Assembly (NCBI RefSeq): GCF_010015445.1
Contig: NC_053127.1
Coordinates: forward strand, 22,546,745-22,610,744
Direction: 5' to 3'
Origin: Perca fluviatilis
Taxonomy: Eukaryota > Chordata > Actinopteri > Perciformes > Percidae
Length of the DNA stretch: 64,000 nucleotides
The position numbers and the translations under genes are program-made. Positions 13,201-31,669 of the stretch are shown here, piece by piece. The notes below the pieces were generated by a model. It was not told where the DNA came from. It was given only the letters and a program-made list of their open reading frames with translations, and did no database searches. The number at the start of each line of letters is the position of its first letter. The first letter of the stretch is position 1.

Positions 13201-14489
13201 TTGTTTTTCATAAAGATGAATGGACATAAACCCAGTTTCAGTGTACATATGGAATGAGGCGTATGTGTGTCCGACAAGCAGCAAAGGACAGACAGAGTAC
13301 TGTGCTTGCCGTTGATATGACAAGGCTGAACGAGGTGGACTGCAGAATAAGCATAAGTGATTCACAGCTGGTGTCTGGGGGAAACACGAGAGAGAGGGTG
13401 GAGAAGGCCGGCCGGCGAGTGGAGTGAAGGGGGTGGGGGGGTCTGGTGCCGATAGTGGGGGCCGGTTGCAGCCATGACAACTGATGGAGGAGGAAGTAAA
13501 CAGATGTCCACAAGCTGGCAGACAGGCCCAGAGTGGTCGAGCCACTGAGAGACAGGTGGACATCCAGGAACACAGTGGGACTGCAGAGTGACTGTGAAGC
13601 CAAGCAGGGCTTTGCATCTAGAACGCAAACACTGGTGTCATAAATAAATCTGTCACCGTAAAGTTTAGGGAACTTAACACAAATGAGGCCCATTTTAACT
13701 ATTCTGTATCCCAGTGTGTAGAATGGCACTAGTCGCTGGGGCACCACATTAAAGGTCTTTGTTTATTGTTGTACTGACACACTTTGTCACTCCATCTGGT
13801 GTCCACTACATCAAAGTATTGAGATGGTCTCACTTAAAAAAAAAAAACGTTTCAAGCCAACTGATGAAGACTCCCAAAATATAAGTGGCCAAATACAGCA
13901 TCTTAATCATATTCATCAACCAAATTTCTGTCTCTTCCAATTTGATTGCAAGTTATAATCACGAAATGATGACACATTGATGATGATGCAGTGAGAAAGC
14001 CTTCATCTCAGCAGTCCAAATTAATCTGTCGCTGTCTTTCTAATAACCCACCTCAGCATTTTGCAGAGTCACCGCAGCAGCAGTAGTCATGACAATAGAC
14101 TGGAAACCTGAAAGCCATCAGTTTAAATCCCCTGGCAGGCTGCTAAATCAGAGTGCAGGAAATGAAGGAGACGCGCTTTCTCCTCCCTCAACACTAACTG
14201 TCAACATGACCTTAAGCAAGTCACTTCAAACCCAGCTGCTCTGAGATGCACTTGTATGCTGGACTGACTTGAAATACTCACTGAAATGGAAAATATGCAA
14301 CTGTCATGTCAACATTTGAACAGGTTGAGGTTTCAAGGTGACTTTAAACACACCCCATGTGCTCTGATGACTGTGATGTTCAGGAGACGATACATGTGCT
14401 GCCATGTGTCATTAGTGATGTGTTTTTAGGTTACAACAAGAAGGGACAGTGATGAGCTACACAAGCAGTCCAGAGAAGACATATGGTTC

Positions 14490-14906
14490 AGTGTGTCTTT
14501 TGGCATGTCTCGAAGTGGGCCTCTAGGAGGGAGAAAAGGTACAGTATTGTTTAAAAAGTAAATCTGTGATGCATACAAATGACAGAAAGTGATCAAATAA
14601 AGTATTTAGGAGAATGAAATTCCACACTATGAGAGCAATGGTGCATTTTGTCGCAGTCGCCCTCTTTGGTGTCCCCATGTTTGAAAGAAACACAGCAGAA
14701 ATGCCCTCCTGGATGCCCCTGTGGTAGATCAAACATGATAAAGTGCCCTCTAGGTTCCCTTACAGTGGAGAAAATGGATGCAGTGCACTAATGGGTGGCC
14801 TGAAATGGAGAAAATGTGAGGCTACCCTACATGCTTGCAGACTGGCCATGGCGCCCTTTTTATTTTTTTCCACCCCTGCCCCTCAGACAGCCTGAATCCG
14901 CCATTG
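14490..14906. mobile_element. Degenerate hAT-like repeat fragment
   Basis: The right edge (cctgaatccgccattg) reads on the minus strand like the CAGTGGCGGATTCAGG tip of a common fish hAT-like element. Repeated phrases such as gtgccctctaggt and gaaatggagaaaatg occur inside. The left limit is uncertain and no duplication was identified. Confidence 0.35.
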
Positions 14907-15619
14907 TGAAAATCTAAATGAATGATTGAATGAATGAATGAGAGTAAATGGATTAACATTCCTGATCTGTGAGGGTTTTTTACATGTAAACTTTTTTAAA
15001 ACTATATTCTGCTCACACAGTCTGAACACAGTATATGACTGGGAATGGTGTGATGTTACGGTAAAGAAAGAGATGAGCAGGACAGACTTCTGTAGTTATG
15101 ACAGCATCATTAAACAAGGCCTCATCGGTTACCATGGAAGCTTATTCATCATCGGAAAAAACTTGAGAGGCTTACTCTGAGCCTAATCAGCTGCAGGCAC
15201 TCCAGGAAGACTATGATGAGCAATGGAGGATGACGTCATGTGATGAGCAGTTTGTGAAGAAGCTTTTTCTTTCTCATGGACACAATAGTCTTCATCATCA
15301 TCATCATAAACTATGCTGAATCACAGATGTGTCATCATCATGTGTGTTTACTTTTTTAAATGCTCTGCCCCTTTTCTGATTTCCTCCATCACCTCATTCT
15401 CCTAACTTCTTTGTTACTTTATTTCCTCTTTATTATAGAGAAAATGTATTAACCAGCCATGTGAGTCCCTACAGTGTATTGGCATGTTGGAGTCTGAATG
15501 ATATCACCTGAATACTTAAAACATGGTAGATAAAACCAAAGCAGAAGGTTTGTAGGTGGGTGGCTCAGTGGATAAATCAGAATTAGGGAGAGAGGATCCA
15601 AAAAAGTAAAACATGACCT

Positions 15620-15990
15620 GGATTCCATTTATGCTCCTTTAAATCACCATGTGGGGAGTCACCATTGTGCCGTCTCAAGTAGCTTTGTCTGCTCTGCAGA
15701 TTTTCTAATGAGGGGCTTTTGGAGGAGGATGACAGAGCGCTCTGCCTGTTCTGTCGGGGAGGAGGGGCATTTAAAGGAAATGAGCAATGCTCTGTCCATG
15801 GATACGCCTAATACTAGATTCCCCCTACTTAGATGCCCTGCTGGCAGCTTGGCAGCACCATTAGGACTGAGAGGGGTGGCATTAGTCTGAAACTCTCATT
15901 ATGTCAGACGCACTGAAAACCTCTAATCTAGGCACCAAATGAGAGGGGTAGAATGAAATAGGGCAAAATTGAGCAAGAAGGCAGCGGAGG
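15620..15990. other. Candidate conserved non-coding block
   Basis: About 370 bp of balanced base composition with no repeat hallmark and no splice-supported frame, between two divergent genes. Motif-like runs include taatgaggggc and cattaggactgag. Regulatory function is inferred from composition and position only. Confidence 0.28.
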
Positions 15991-18029
15991 TGCAATTCAA
16001 AGTGCGCAAATCAGTTTTGTTTGTACTTTGCACTAGATAACTTTATTTGTTTAATGCTCAGAATATTTGCTTGTATTGAATAGCTTTAAGTAATAATCCA
16101 GTATGTGTTCATATAAATGAGTTACTGCATTAACTTTTGACTGCTATATACAACACACATGCTATTAAAGTTTCTCTTGTACACTGAAATTGAGGTTTTA
16201 GTTTTTTTACAGCAGCAATAACTGTGTATTTGTAATTTGTAGTATTTATTTCCTAAATTAGAACAGAAAATGGAGTTAAAAATGTCACAGGCCACTACAA
16301 ATCACATATTCCACCAACATAAAAATAAAAATTGGATCACATACAATGAACTGGTTGCCTCTCATCATCATGTTATTATTATGAGACAGATGCATGACAG
16401 TTGGTCAATAAATCAATCAACCGAAAATATGTGAAGAAGGTCAGACAAGCACATCTTAGAAGAGATAGTGTTTTGTCTCTACGTATGCTAATAAATGCTC
16501 CTTTAATACTGACAAATGTTACTGGATTTGGTAAATTGGAGGTTTTATCCGCTCCACTCGGAAAAATGCATTGCCTAAGAAATGTGTCTTTTGTGGAATC
16601 AAGGAAGATTAGGAACTGTCTGCATCCACGTCAAAACAGTTACAGTAATAACCTCATGTTAGGCACTCAGCCTGATACTAGGGATATTATAGGTTATCTT
16701 CTCTTGTTTTTCTCTCCATTATATAGGTAGTTCACATGGATTATGTTGAAAAAAGCCACAGAATCGTTTTATGAGCATCGTCGAAGACATAAAGACTAAA
16801 CATGTGATTACAGAAAGAAGATCTGGATTGTCGACTTCCATGAGATGACCCACATTTGCTGAACTTTCTCATGTTATTACAGTAATAGGATAATTAATCA
16901 AAGCCATTCGCTCGTTTCTAAGTTTATCTAGCTGCTTCTGAAAAATGTCTATACGCTCCAAAAATTGCACAATTTTCTCCGCACATAATTCTTCTACTGA
17001 AAGTCCTGCTTTAGAGTTCGTAACCTGCAATTATTTTATTCACCAGGAGATGGAAATATTTCCCAAAACATTGTACTACATTGTAGTTAAATCTTGTCTA
17101 ACTTTACACTTGTCATTTTATTTTCGGAATGTATAAGGTGTTTATAAATTCTGTGGCTGTTCGTAAGAGATATTAAAATCACCATATTTTTGAGCATGGA
17201 TCAAAGGGTTATTTCCCAAAAGAGGTAAAAAATATAAGTGAGCTTGGCCCACACACTGGCTGTGTGAAGCCTAAATAGGATTAAAAGAAAAAACAAGCAA
17301 GCTAATAGACAGCTCTATTCTTATTGTGTCACAATAATTTTTTCAGCAAGCACTGGATTTTTCATGTCTTTTGTGGTCAATATGTTACTGTTGTTACTGC
17401 TTCTGCTCATAAAATGTAATCTGCTGTTAAAAATTATACAAGCAGTGGTGGTAAGAAGTAGTAATAGCAGAAATAATGTGGGCGTTAGCATCCAAAATGT
17501 CACATGTCTGCCATCTGCTGGACCATTACCACATTACAACTTTCACTCCAACCCTCAGTTTTAGAGAATGCCACTAAAGGGATAGTTCATATTTTTTTGG
17601 GACATATACATTTGGATATAGTATGACTTACTCTCCGTCCACAGGGTCTAAAGACGGGCTAATGTCTACTCATCAGTACCACCACCAGGGAGTTATTAAT
17701 AGAACAGTATGTAACAATAATCTGTACCGGCCCAGTAACCCCAGACAGCATTAATGTGTAAATTTAGGTATTGGAAATTACAGTAATCTTTCCATAATTT
17801 GTCAAGTCTGGCATACAAGTCTGTTTTCTTACAGTTTTTTTACCATCACTTTGGCACTAATGTCAGAACGTTGATGTCATTTTTCAAAACTCTAGACACA
17901 AAACTATAACACTTGTTTCAATTGCTTGGATACTATACACATAAACCTAAGCTCATTTGTTTATTTAACAAAGATCACCTGTTCAATATGACACAACTTA
18001 ACATCAAAGTACTACTATTTCAAAAAGCA

Positions 18030-18530
18030 ATTCACCATGGGCGATTTTAGACCCTTCTTAGGGGGGCTCAAGCCCCCCTACATTTCATCTCAGCCCCTCT
18101 AAATAATTATATTTATTTATTTTATTTATCAATTTTTATGCTTTAAGTGAGAGTTTGCAAACTTGTCTGTTAGTGGCAGAGGACAAACAATTACAGGTTC
18201 AAAGGGCTTGAAATAAATTAATATCCTGTGTGTGTCTGTCGCCAATGCCATGCACCTGTAATCCAGTCAAGGAAAGGGTTAACAGAAACAGTAGTTTTGG
18301 CCAATCGGAGGTGGTTGTGCCAGACTCCCACCTTTGGCTGAGTCTCTATCTAATCTGTCAGAGGGAGAGCAGGAGTGCAGTTGTAAAGTTTAACGTTGGT
18401 AGTCCCCAAAGAAGAAGTTGGAAATTTCATGGCAGATTAGAACCCAAATTGAAACATAAGCAACTAAATGTTGTGTCAAATTGGTCGTTATTACTGTGAC
18501 TTATAAAGTGTCAGATGTAGTTCCATCATA
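18030..18530. mobile_element. Probable repeat nested inside the mariner relic
   Basis: The start resembles a common fish repeat tip (gggcgattttagaccc, then a palindromic ggggggctcaagcccccc). It lies within the Tc1/mariner relic and interrupts any transposase frame. The right end was not defined. Confidence 0.4.
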
Positions 18531-19028
18531 GTGTTAATAGTGTCAAAACATGTTAGCTGACATTGTTGTTCAGTAGCTAATACTGGGTTAACACTTTTGC
18601 AAGGCACTGTATTTGCCCCTGCAATTCACACATTACATTTCAGATGATTGTCTATTCATTCCATTACAATCATCTAACTATCAATTGATACAACTGCTCC
18701 AAATGATAATTAACTGTTTCATTACTCTTAATGCATAGGTGTATGGAAACAGACAAACAATATTCCATGTTTAGATCATGAACGTTTCAAGATAACGAGA
18801 TTCATTGTCACCAATTAGCGTGGAGCATGAATCAATTAGACTACATGATCTATGGATGTAATATTTCATCATCCTTCTTTACTGTAATGTATTACTATTT
18901 ACCAGACACTGTTTCTATGCTCCCATGTACCACTTTTGAGACTATTTACAGTATTGACAGTACTGCACTGTATGGATGCAGGCCCTTGGAATTGCTTGTC
19001 CAATTCTGCCAACTCGTTACTGATGATT

Positions 19029-19030
<2 letters not shown>

Positions 19031-19086
<56 letters not shown>

Positions 19087-19087
19087 C
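19031..19087. repeat. (TA)n microsatellite
   Basis: A nearly perfect TA run of about 20 units followed by interrupted catata units, inside the mariner relic just upstream of the transposase remnant. Confidence 0.95.
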
Positions 19088-19923
19088 TTGTACCACATTG
19101 TTTGCCATGCCCGAAGGTTTTTTCCAAGATGTTTGGCTAATTGCAATGTAGATGAGAACCTGTGGCCAAATCCACAAGACAGAGTTGATGAAGATGTAGA
19201 AGTACAGTACTCACTTCTTTGTTTTGCTTTTTAAAGTACAAGCAAGTTGAGGAACACTGCATTTGATGTTTTACAGTACAGTCTTTTCTTTTCTATTGTG
19301 TAGCTAATTATTTCTGCTTTGATTCAAATAAACCCATGTTGTGATCGTACTGTATTGTTTTTCATCAATACATTTCAGGTTTTGTTCAACCATTAGTATT
19401 CTCTCTACTACTGCAGTACTTTTACAGGGATGTATTTACATCTAGTACCATAATGAAACATGTATCACCTATTTTGTACTACAATACTTAATGATTGTAC
19501 AAACAATGACACAGTGAAACTATGGGTAGCTTGTGTGTGTGTGATCTAAAGTAACTTTCAATGGTATTTCACAATCAATTAGTTTTTTGAACCAGTGATT
19601 GTGCAAGTGCAAGATTTATTTAAAGATATGAATGCACAATGCAATGTTTTGAACATTGGACAGCCTGTGTTACAAGTGATGACCATTTTGAGTTTTGTGT
19701 CTAGAGTTTTGAAAAAAGACGTCAAGGATCTGAAATTAGTAGAAAAGTGATTGTAAAAAACTGTATCTGATATGTAGGCCTAGCTGTGTATAATATTTTT
19801 GTTGCAATTCCCTTCTGACAGTACACACACATATTGTGATTAACTGATTATTATTATACTGATTACTACATATTCATTGGTATTAGTATTATTTTTTAAA
19901 TGTTCTTATCTTTGCGGCTGTGA

Positions 19924-19925
<2 letters not shown>

Positions 19926-20014
<89 letters not shown>

Positions 20015-20017
20015 GTT
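19926..20017. repeat. (GT)n microsatellite
   Basis: About 44 GT units with one GC interruption near the right end. It lies 0.9 kb upstream of the tmem47 start codon and just outside the mariner relic. Confidence 0.97.
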
Positions 20018-20707
20018 TACAATTTTATACCTCTAGCACTTTGTCTTTATAGACTGCCTTTAACTTGACTGAAAAGATGCTGCTGCAAAATAAAATCACA
20101 GCAATTGAGGTGTATGGGTCTAAAGGAGCAGGAGGGGGTCTGATGGAGCAGTACTGCTAATCTGTACTGAGGTAAGGACTGTATCTCACATAACAAATAA
20201 ATTAAATTATATGAATTGAAAGAGTATGTATCATATGTCTTTTTTCCCAGATGTTTTTCTAGTCTTCTAAGGTTGGGACATTCAGCTAATATCCTCTCAT
20301 CGTAACACTGAAATCATGGCCAATATATATATATATATAAATGTATTCCTAATAAAAATTAGGAATGGCTTATTGGTTTTGCCCTTTTGTTGCTCTTGTT
20401 TTTGTTTCGACTTTTGAAGCCAAAGGTGAGAAACTGGCTGCAACAAATAAAAGCACACAGGCTTACATTAGCTACAATTATGATAATGAAGAATATAGAT
20501 TAACAGCAATAATAATAATTTTAAAAATTCCAATATTGTTACCATAAAGAGTCAAGACTGGTGCTTGAAAACAGCATTATGGAAGGGGGATAAGCCATTC
20601 ATTCTTAGATAATTGAAGATTTTACTCATCGCCTGGCCCAGCTGAAGTGCAATTATTTTGAAAAACCGATCCAACCGGATGTCTCCTGTTAAACTTTTCC
20701 AGCTGGA

Positions 20708-20717
20708 CACAGACACA

Positions 20718-20777
<60 letters not shown>
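20708..20777. repeat. (CA)n microsatellite in the tmem47 promoter or 5' UTR
   Basis: A CA run of about 34 units with one interruption at the left, ending about 100 bp before the tmem47 ATG. Length polymorphism here could affect transcription; that is an inference. Confidence 0.95.
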
Positions 20778-20779
<2 letters not shown>

Positions 20780-20878
20780 GCAGCAGTAAAGGCTATGGTG
20801 GGAGAAGACGCACGCGGACCTCCGGTGTGCTCATTTCCACTGTGATTGACCTACAGCGGTGTATCTGGTTGGGAGAAG

Positions 20879-26229
<5,351 letters not shown>

Positions 26230-27000
26230 GTCCTTTCTCAAACCCCCCCGCCACTGGAACTACACACATAAACATACACACACACAATTCCAATACAGGA
26301 GGTGTGCTACTTGTCCTCACTCTGCACACAGCTAATGTGTATTAGAGCACAGACCCAGTCTCTCTTTTTCTCTTGCTGTCTTGCGCTCTCTGTTATTTTT
26401 AGACAGGTTGTGGGGGCTGTATGAATAGCACCCCCCACCACACCTCCTCCCATGCAGCCAGCGGGTGCCTCAGCCCTGCCGGTATCAGGGATGAGGTGGC
26501 AAAGCTAAAGCACAGAGAGCTTTCTGGACAGGCACGGGCCACCGATGCTGGACGTTTCCACCGCACGTTGACCTGGATCTCTATTGTTAGGGAACAGGAC
26601 AGTAGATTCTCAGCACAGACCTGAATGTGCAGTGAATGAGCATTTAAAAGGATTGACGTATCTCCACATTTCCTTTTTATAGTTTCTTTTCCTTTTTGTA
26701 GCATTTCATGAGGACAAGCTTGTTGTTAATGTATTTATGGCATACACTTTATAAATATTGGAGAAAAAAAACTGAACTTTCCCCTCTGTGTGTTCTAGCT
26801 TAAACATATCTAGAAATGCTTGCTGAGCCTTTTGATGTTAGAAGTGTAAATTAGATAGCTTGGATATATGCTAGAGCTCTCCAGTGTTTATAGTTTGTTT
26901 GCAAACTCACACTTTGTCTCAAATGAAAAAATGTAAATGTGTACAAAGTATTTCTACATGAAGGAAAATCCCAAATAAACAATTGTAGTTTTGGGAGTGT
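26230..27000 (+). other. tmem47: tmem47 3' UTR
   Basis: The sequence after the stop codon contains a canonical AATAAA at 26974-26979, so cleavage is expected near 26990-27000. The UTR would be about 0.77 kb and carries an A/T-rich end with several ATTTATGG-type motifs. Confidence 0.65.
26974..26979 (+). promoter_or_regulatory. tmem47 polyadenylation signal AATAAA
   Basis: Canonical hexamer 745 nt after the stop codon, followed within 25 nt by a TG-rich stretch (gtagttttgggagtgtg), the usual downstream element arrangement. Confidence 0.7.
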
Positions 27001-27029
27001 GAATTTATATTGGTCTTTAATACTACAAC

Positions 27030-27077
27030 ATTACATGTCATTTAGCTGACACTTTTATCCAAAGCAACTTACAATTG

Positions 27078-27134
<57 letters not shown>

Positions 27135-27285
27135 GTTGCATGCATCTGGAGCAACTAGGGGTTAAGTGTCTTGCTCAGGGACACATTGGTTGATGTATCA
27201 TAGTGGGAATTGAACCCAAGTCTCCCACACCAAAGGCACATGTCATATCCACTGCACCATCCCACCCCAACGTTGGCACACCTGC
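27030..27285. repeat. Teleost dispersed repeat with internal (TA)n
   Basis: It begins with cattt-agctgacacttttatcc-type sequence (aaagcaacttacaattgc follows), then a TA run of about 25 units at 27080-27130. Next comes the phrase aggggttaagtgtcttgctc and a tRNA-like ggaattgaacccaagtctcc. These phrases occur together in a very common fish dispersed repeat. A diverged relative sits at 30240-30355. Confidence 0.6.
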
Positions 27286-29890
27286 AGTTGTCTGTCACTC
27301 TGACGCTAGTGGTTCACAAACTGACCTCTAACTGAATTTTAAGAGGGGGAGCATCAGGGCTGCCCCCCTTTTTTTGGACTAAACAGCAATGAGACAAAAA
27401 TGTAAAACACTTTCATTATCCAGAGCACACATTCCTCAGAGTAAGACCCCCCATGCCCCCCACCCCCCCAGTCTATTTAAAGAGATATCACTGGGTTGCT
27501 AGCTGATGTGTGAAAACACAACGCATTGGTTGAAGCATAATGAGCAACATAAAACATTTTATTCCAAATCCCAAGACGCATTTTTGCCGTTAAACTTTAC
27601 AACTTACTGGGAGATGATGTGTATATTTCATGTAATTATTTGGGACGTATTTACAACACTTCCACAGTATTTGTTTGTTATAAATGAATGTGCTCACAGG
27701 CTGAAATTCAAATCACAGCTACCATTTATTGTGTAACCTACCTTTTAGTTTGCAGATCATAAGGTAGCTTTAGGTAGTTATTATAGTTATAGTAAAGTAA
27801 TGAAAGGCACGTTTAAAAAAGATCTCTATTATTCCTCTGGGTGTTTTGTGTAAAACAGAAGGCACAGCCACACCTGAGCAGCCTGGTGTGAAGTCTCTCT
27901 ATACACACTTTCTTTACCCCCTAGAGTTCAAACTGCAACAGCTGGTTAAACAATCTCTGGAAAGGGAGCTTCTTCAAATAAACAATATACCCAGCTGCAG
28001 CAGTGTGAAATCTCCCCAACTGTGGACAATATTTACACCCGATCAACAGCTCCAAGAGAAAAACACTCAAATTACTTTGTGAAAAAAGTGTAATGTGGTG
28101 TGTTGTGTGTGTGTGTGTGAGAGTGAGGTGCCAGGCCAGTGGTTGTCTTATAATAGCAGTGACCTCTCGGGAATCTTTCAAATTTGACTCACATGTTAAA
28201 GGTGACGCGGTTACATGGCATGCTGGCGAAGAGGGCACACATCATACAGTTTCTAAAGAATGACATGGATGTCATCATGTTACTTTCTTGGCCCGCACAC
28301 GCATGTTGTTTTGAGTTAAACATTAGTGGAGAAGACAAAGTGGAAGATGTTTTGACAGTGGAGACACTTTGAACAAGTGGAACATTGACTCAGGGCATTT
28401 AAAAGAAGAAGAATATGTTAAGGATACACAAACACCCATCGTATACCACCTGTTCCACTTAATATGCAAATGTGTTTACCAGTCAAGTTTTCTTTGCTTT
28501 TATTTGGCAGAAGAGGGTTTTAAATTATGCACTCGGTAGTAGTTTTGGTGTGTTGTTAGGGTCAAAGGTCAAGATGCCAGTAGGTCTTTATTCTCAGCAC
28601 TCCACCCACACAGTTACTGCTCTTCTTGCATTACATGCCACTGTATAGTAAAGAGGAATATGCACGTAAACAAAATTGTTTCACCAAAGCCATTGTTCAT
28701 GTTTTACACTAACTCACTTAAGTGTCAGTTGCTCACGGCCCCTGTGATCTGATTCTGTTTACTTGCTGTTTCCTCCTCCATGAGCACCATATTTGACCAC
28801 ACCCACACCATTAACTCTAATGTATTCCTCCACCTAGTGGTCGAACTTCATTATATCTGGTGGTGTTGTGACACTGAAGGCTTTAGTTGTGATTCTTTCT
28901 CTAAAATGAAGGGTGATATACAACCTGCGGCTTCTTTAACCAAAACATGTTGATCCAAAAATCTGTTTATTGAGGTGTTTATCATGACTCTTTGCGCTAT
29001 GGAAATTAAGTGGTGGAACAGAGAGAGAAAAATATGTGTTATATGAATCATTTCATTTTTGTTTGTTGCTTTTGCTAAGATTAGCAGGAGAATGAGCTAA
29101 TTAAACTAATCAACTAATTAATAAACATATTATTATTTGTTTAGTTATTAATAATTTTTTTTTAAACAGAATCATTTTTTGAACAATTCTGCACCTCTGC
29201 AGCTATGTGCTCTCATCTCTGCATACTTGTAATTGACATTGTAATGGCAAATATTACATTTAAGCATGATTCCTTATATTCTTATGTTTTCATTTGTGCT
29301 TTGCATTTTCTCACACAATGCTGAAAGGGAGTTTATCTCATTCCCATATGTAGATTCTGATTCTGACTAAGTGAGAATCACAAAGTCTGGAACATAATGT
29401 GAGCACTGTTTGTCTGAACAGATAGGGGCTACAAGGTCACCCTAAAACTATCTCTAGTTTTCCCATGCCAGTTGAGATGTAACTGTGGGGGTGAAAGTCG
29501 TACAGGAAGGAGGAGGCAAAAAGGCTCCGAGATGTCTCTTGTGTTTTTCGATTGTCTTCATGTGTATCAGATTGCCTGTGAGAAACGCAGAGTCATGATA
29601 AGCCAAGTGCGTGTGTGCTGTCACTCTGAAGATGTATTTAAGCTCAGTGTTCCTGTTCACTCATTGAAGAAACATTTCCACATTGGGCTGCTGTCTTTTG
29701 AGAAGTCTATGTTCTTCCTATATTTGCAAATATATAAATAATAAAATACAAAAACCTAACTTGGTTTAGTCTTTGACTGTCTTATTTGTTTCACTTTACT
29801 AAACTTTCAAAACTTTACTTCTGCTGCAAAAGAAACTTCCACAACAACATGACCACAGCTTTTCCCACTACTGTACAGGTTTAGCACTAC
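27286..29890. other. Intergenic DNA between tmem47 and il13ra2, left part
   Basis: A gene-free A+T-rich interval between the convergent 3' ends. Only a short (GT)n at about 28100-28118 and small open frames without family resemblance are visible. Confidence 0.55.
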
Positions 29891-29953
29891 TCAAGAAGAA
29901 AAGTATACTTTATTAATTCTGCAAGGGGAAATTCAATTATTTTACTCTGTTGT

Positions 29954-30020
<67 letters not shown>

Positions 30021-30360
30021 CACACAGGCCCAAATACGCACGTGCACAAACTGGACCTAAACACATGCATAATGTATGGAGAGATGTCAGAGGGAGGTGG
30101 CTGCTTCACAGGATGGCGCACCAAGCAGTTGTTCAAGGGCTCTTAGACAGTGCCCAGTATGCAATTTGGCACCTCACCAGCTACCACTCAAAAAAGTTAT
30201 GCCATTTTGCAAGGTTGAATTTGGAATCATTGACTTTGTTTTTCATACAACAACTTGGGGTTAAGTGTCTTCAACATGCAGAGCCAGGGATTGAACCACT
30301 AACCTTGTGCTCAAAAGGTAACCAGCTTTACGTCCTGCACCACAGCAACCCACAAGTTCT
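29890..30360. repeat. Compound dispersed repeat around a (TA)n tract
   Basis: It starts with gtatactttattaattctg and gcaaggggaaattcaatta, a phrase common in fish LINE-related 3' tails. A TA run of about 30 units follows at 29956-30017, then ggtggctgcttcacaggatg and ggggttaagtgtcttcaaca with cagggattgaaccactaacc. The second half matches the fish repeat family also seen at 27030-27285. Confidence 0.5.
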
Positions 30361-31557
30361 CCTGTATGTAGAGCAGAGGAAACAAAACAAAAGCAAAAAT
30401 AATCCTTCAGTCCATAGCTGTTTGGACAGACAACACATTTAGTCACATTCAATTGTAAGTCTGAAAAGCAATAAACTGTTTGTAGTGAAGATGATTTGGC
30501 CTTTGGAGAGTAGCCTAGCCCCTGGGTACAGTAACCAGCCAGGCCCTGCACTCTTTTACTCTGCAGGGACAGATTCCAGTTACTGAGCCTGGGGGACAGA
30601 GACAAAGATAGGCTCTGACATCTTTGTGCCTGAGGAGGGAAATTATTGTTGTAGTGATACAATTATGCAGAGATCTACTAAACATCCAAAATAACCAATT
30701 ATAAATACAAACCTAAGTTGTCCAGCTCCTTCTGTGATCCTTAGCAGTGGATGCCCTCTGCAGATTAGGGTCAGCAGACTAGTGAGGCAGATAAATAGAC
30801 TGAAAAGTAACACCTGGGCTATACATTACCCTCCAACCAATCCTCATCAAGCTTGGCTCCACCAAAATTACATATTAACCTGAACAAAGTTACTCACTTC
30901 TCCTACACTATCACACTTGTGCTGCCCTGCAGTCCCCTGGATCCTGTTGAACCCACATACTACGACTGTTAATAATGTATACTGAATATACTGTTACAGT
31001 CAAAACAGTTGCATAGCTCATTTTTAACTCATCATTCGCTTGCATATCATCCATTATCTTCTGTTTTGTCATGCAGCAAGGGTGTTTTATTTTGTTGAGC
31101 CACACAGCAAATAATCTGAGCCGTTTACTATTCAACTATGACACAAAAATGACAAATATCTCATCTAGCTCAATCTGTCATTCATTCTCTACTGATTAAT
31201 CATATAAGATCTCTGTCTTTTTACCAATCCCCATTGACACACACGCACATGGACAGTCAGGTGTGAGCAAAGCGACCTGCTTTGGGAAGCAGTCAGCTGC
31301 CTAGCTGACCTTGACCAATGAATGTTGGATCAAACACACAAAAAAACAGCAGTCAGCCTGGAGCCAGATGGTTACTTTCCCAACACGAAAGAAAATATCA
31401 TGCAGTGGAAATTCTATATTTAATATGAGATCTAACAGAATAGTATATTCTGTGTGTTAATTAAGGGCAAGGAACATACAATAAAAAGGACCCGCACACT
31501 TAATCAGAGAGTGTTTTATTTTAAACGTTTTAATCTAACAATGATCTTCCTCAGGCA

Positions 31558-31560
<3 letters not shown>
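30361..31560. other. Intergenic DNA, nothing recognised
   Basis: Mixed-composition DNA with no splice-supported exon, RNA gene or clear repeat boundary. The 133-codon minus-strand frame at 30261-30662 resembles no family I know. Confidence 0.5.

Positions 31561-31596
<36 letters not shown>
31561..31596. repeat. A-run followed by (AT)n microsatellite
   Basis: Nine A residues followed by about 14 AT units, 75 bp before a long (CA)n tract. Confidence 0.9.
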
Positions 31597-31601
<5 letters not shown>

Positions 31602-31666
31602 CAACAACATAAAAACAAGCATCTGTATGTTCACCCAAAAACGTCTGACACCCCTTCAGTCGAACG

Positions 31667-31669
<3 letters not shown>

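Larger units (their letters stand above)
10250..17820. other. Intergenic interval between dcx and tmem47, left part
   Basis: Gene-free DNA upstream of both divergent genes. Visible contents: less A+T-rich blocks near 12020-12290, 13250-13640 and 15620-15990; a full CRE-type palindrome TGACGTCA at 15231-15238; ATC-rich low-complexity DNA near 15290-15310; a degenerate dispersed repeat at 14490-14906; and a repeat resembling fish 'gggatagttca' elements from about 17575. No splice-supported exon was found. The 109-codon frame at 16401-16730 and the 169-codon frame at 13238-13747 resemble nothing I know. Confidence 0.55.
17830..19765 (+). mobile_element. Tc1/mariner-superfamily (IS630/ISRm11-like) transposon relic with TA target duplication
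   Basis: Terminal inverted repeats of about 90 bp: CAGTTTTTTTACCATCACTTT at the left is mirrored by AAAGTGATTGTAAAAAACTG at the right, and both arms share tcaaaactctagacacaaaa. A TA dinucleotide flanks each end (17830-17831 and 19764-19765), as expected for Tc1/mariner insertion. Near 19098-19206 the plus strand still encodes HARRFFPRCLAN and NVDENLWPNPQDR, which I recognise as the C-terminal region of fish ISRm11-type transposases; the rest of the transposase is unrecognisable. A (TA)n run and probably a second repeat (about 18030-18530) sit inside. The element is inactive. Confidence 0.75.

Noticed and set aside
13238..13747. 169-codon minus-strand frame between dcx and tmem47
   Set aside because: Low-complexity Ser/Pro/Cys composition, overlapping frames of similar length, no family resemblance, no splice or polyadenylation context.
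16401..16730. 109-codon plus-strand frame
   Set aside because: No recognisable motif, and A/T-rich codon content like the surrounding non-coding DNA.
19877..20068. Frame rich in Cys-Val
   Set aside because: Translation of the (GT)n microsatellite.
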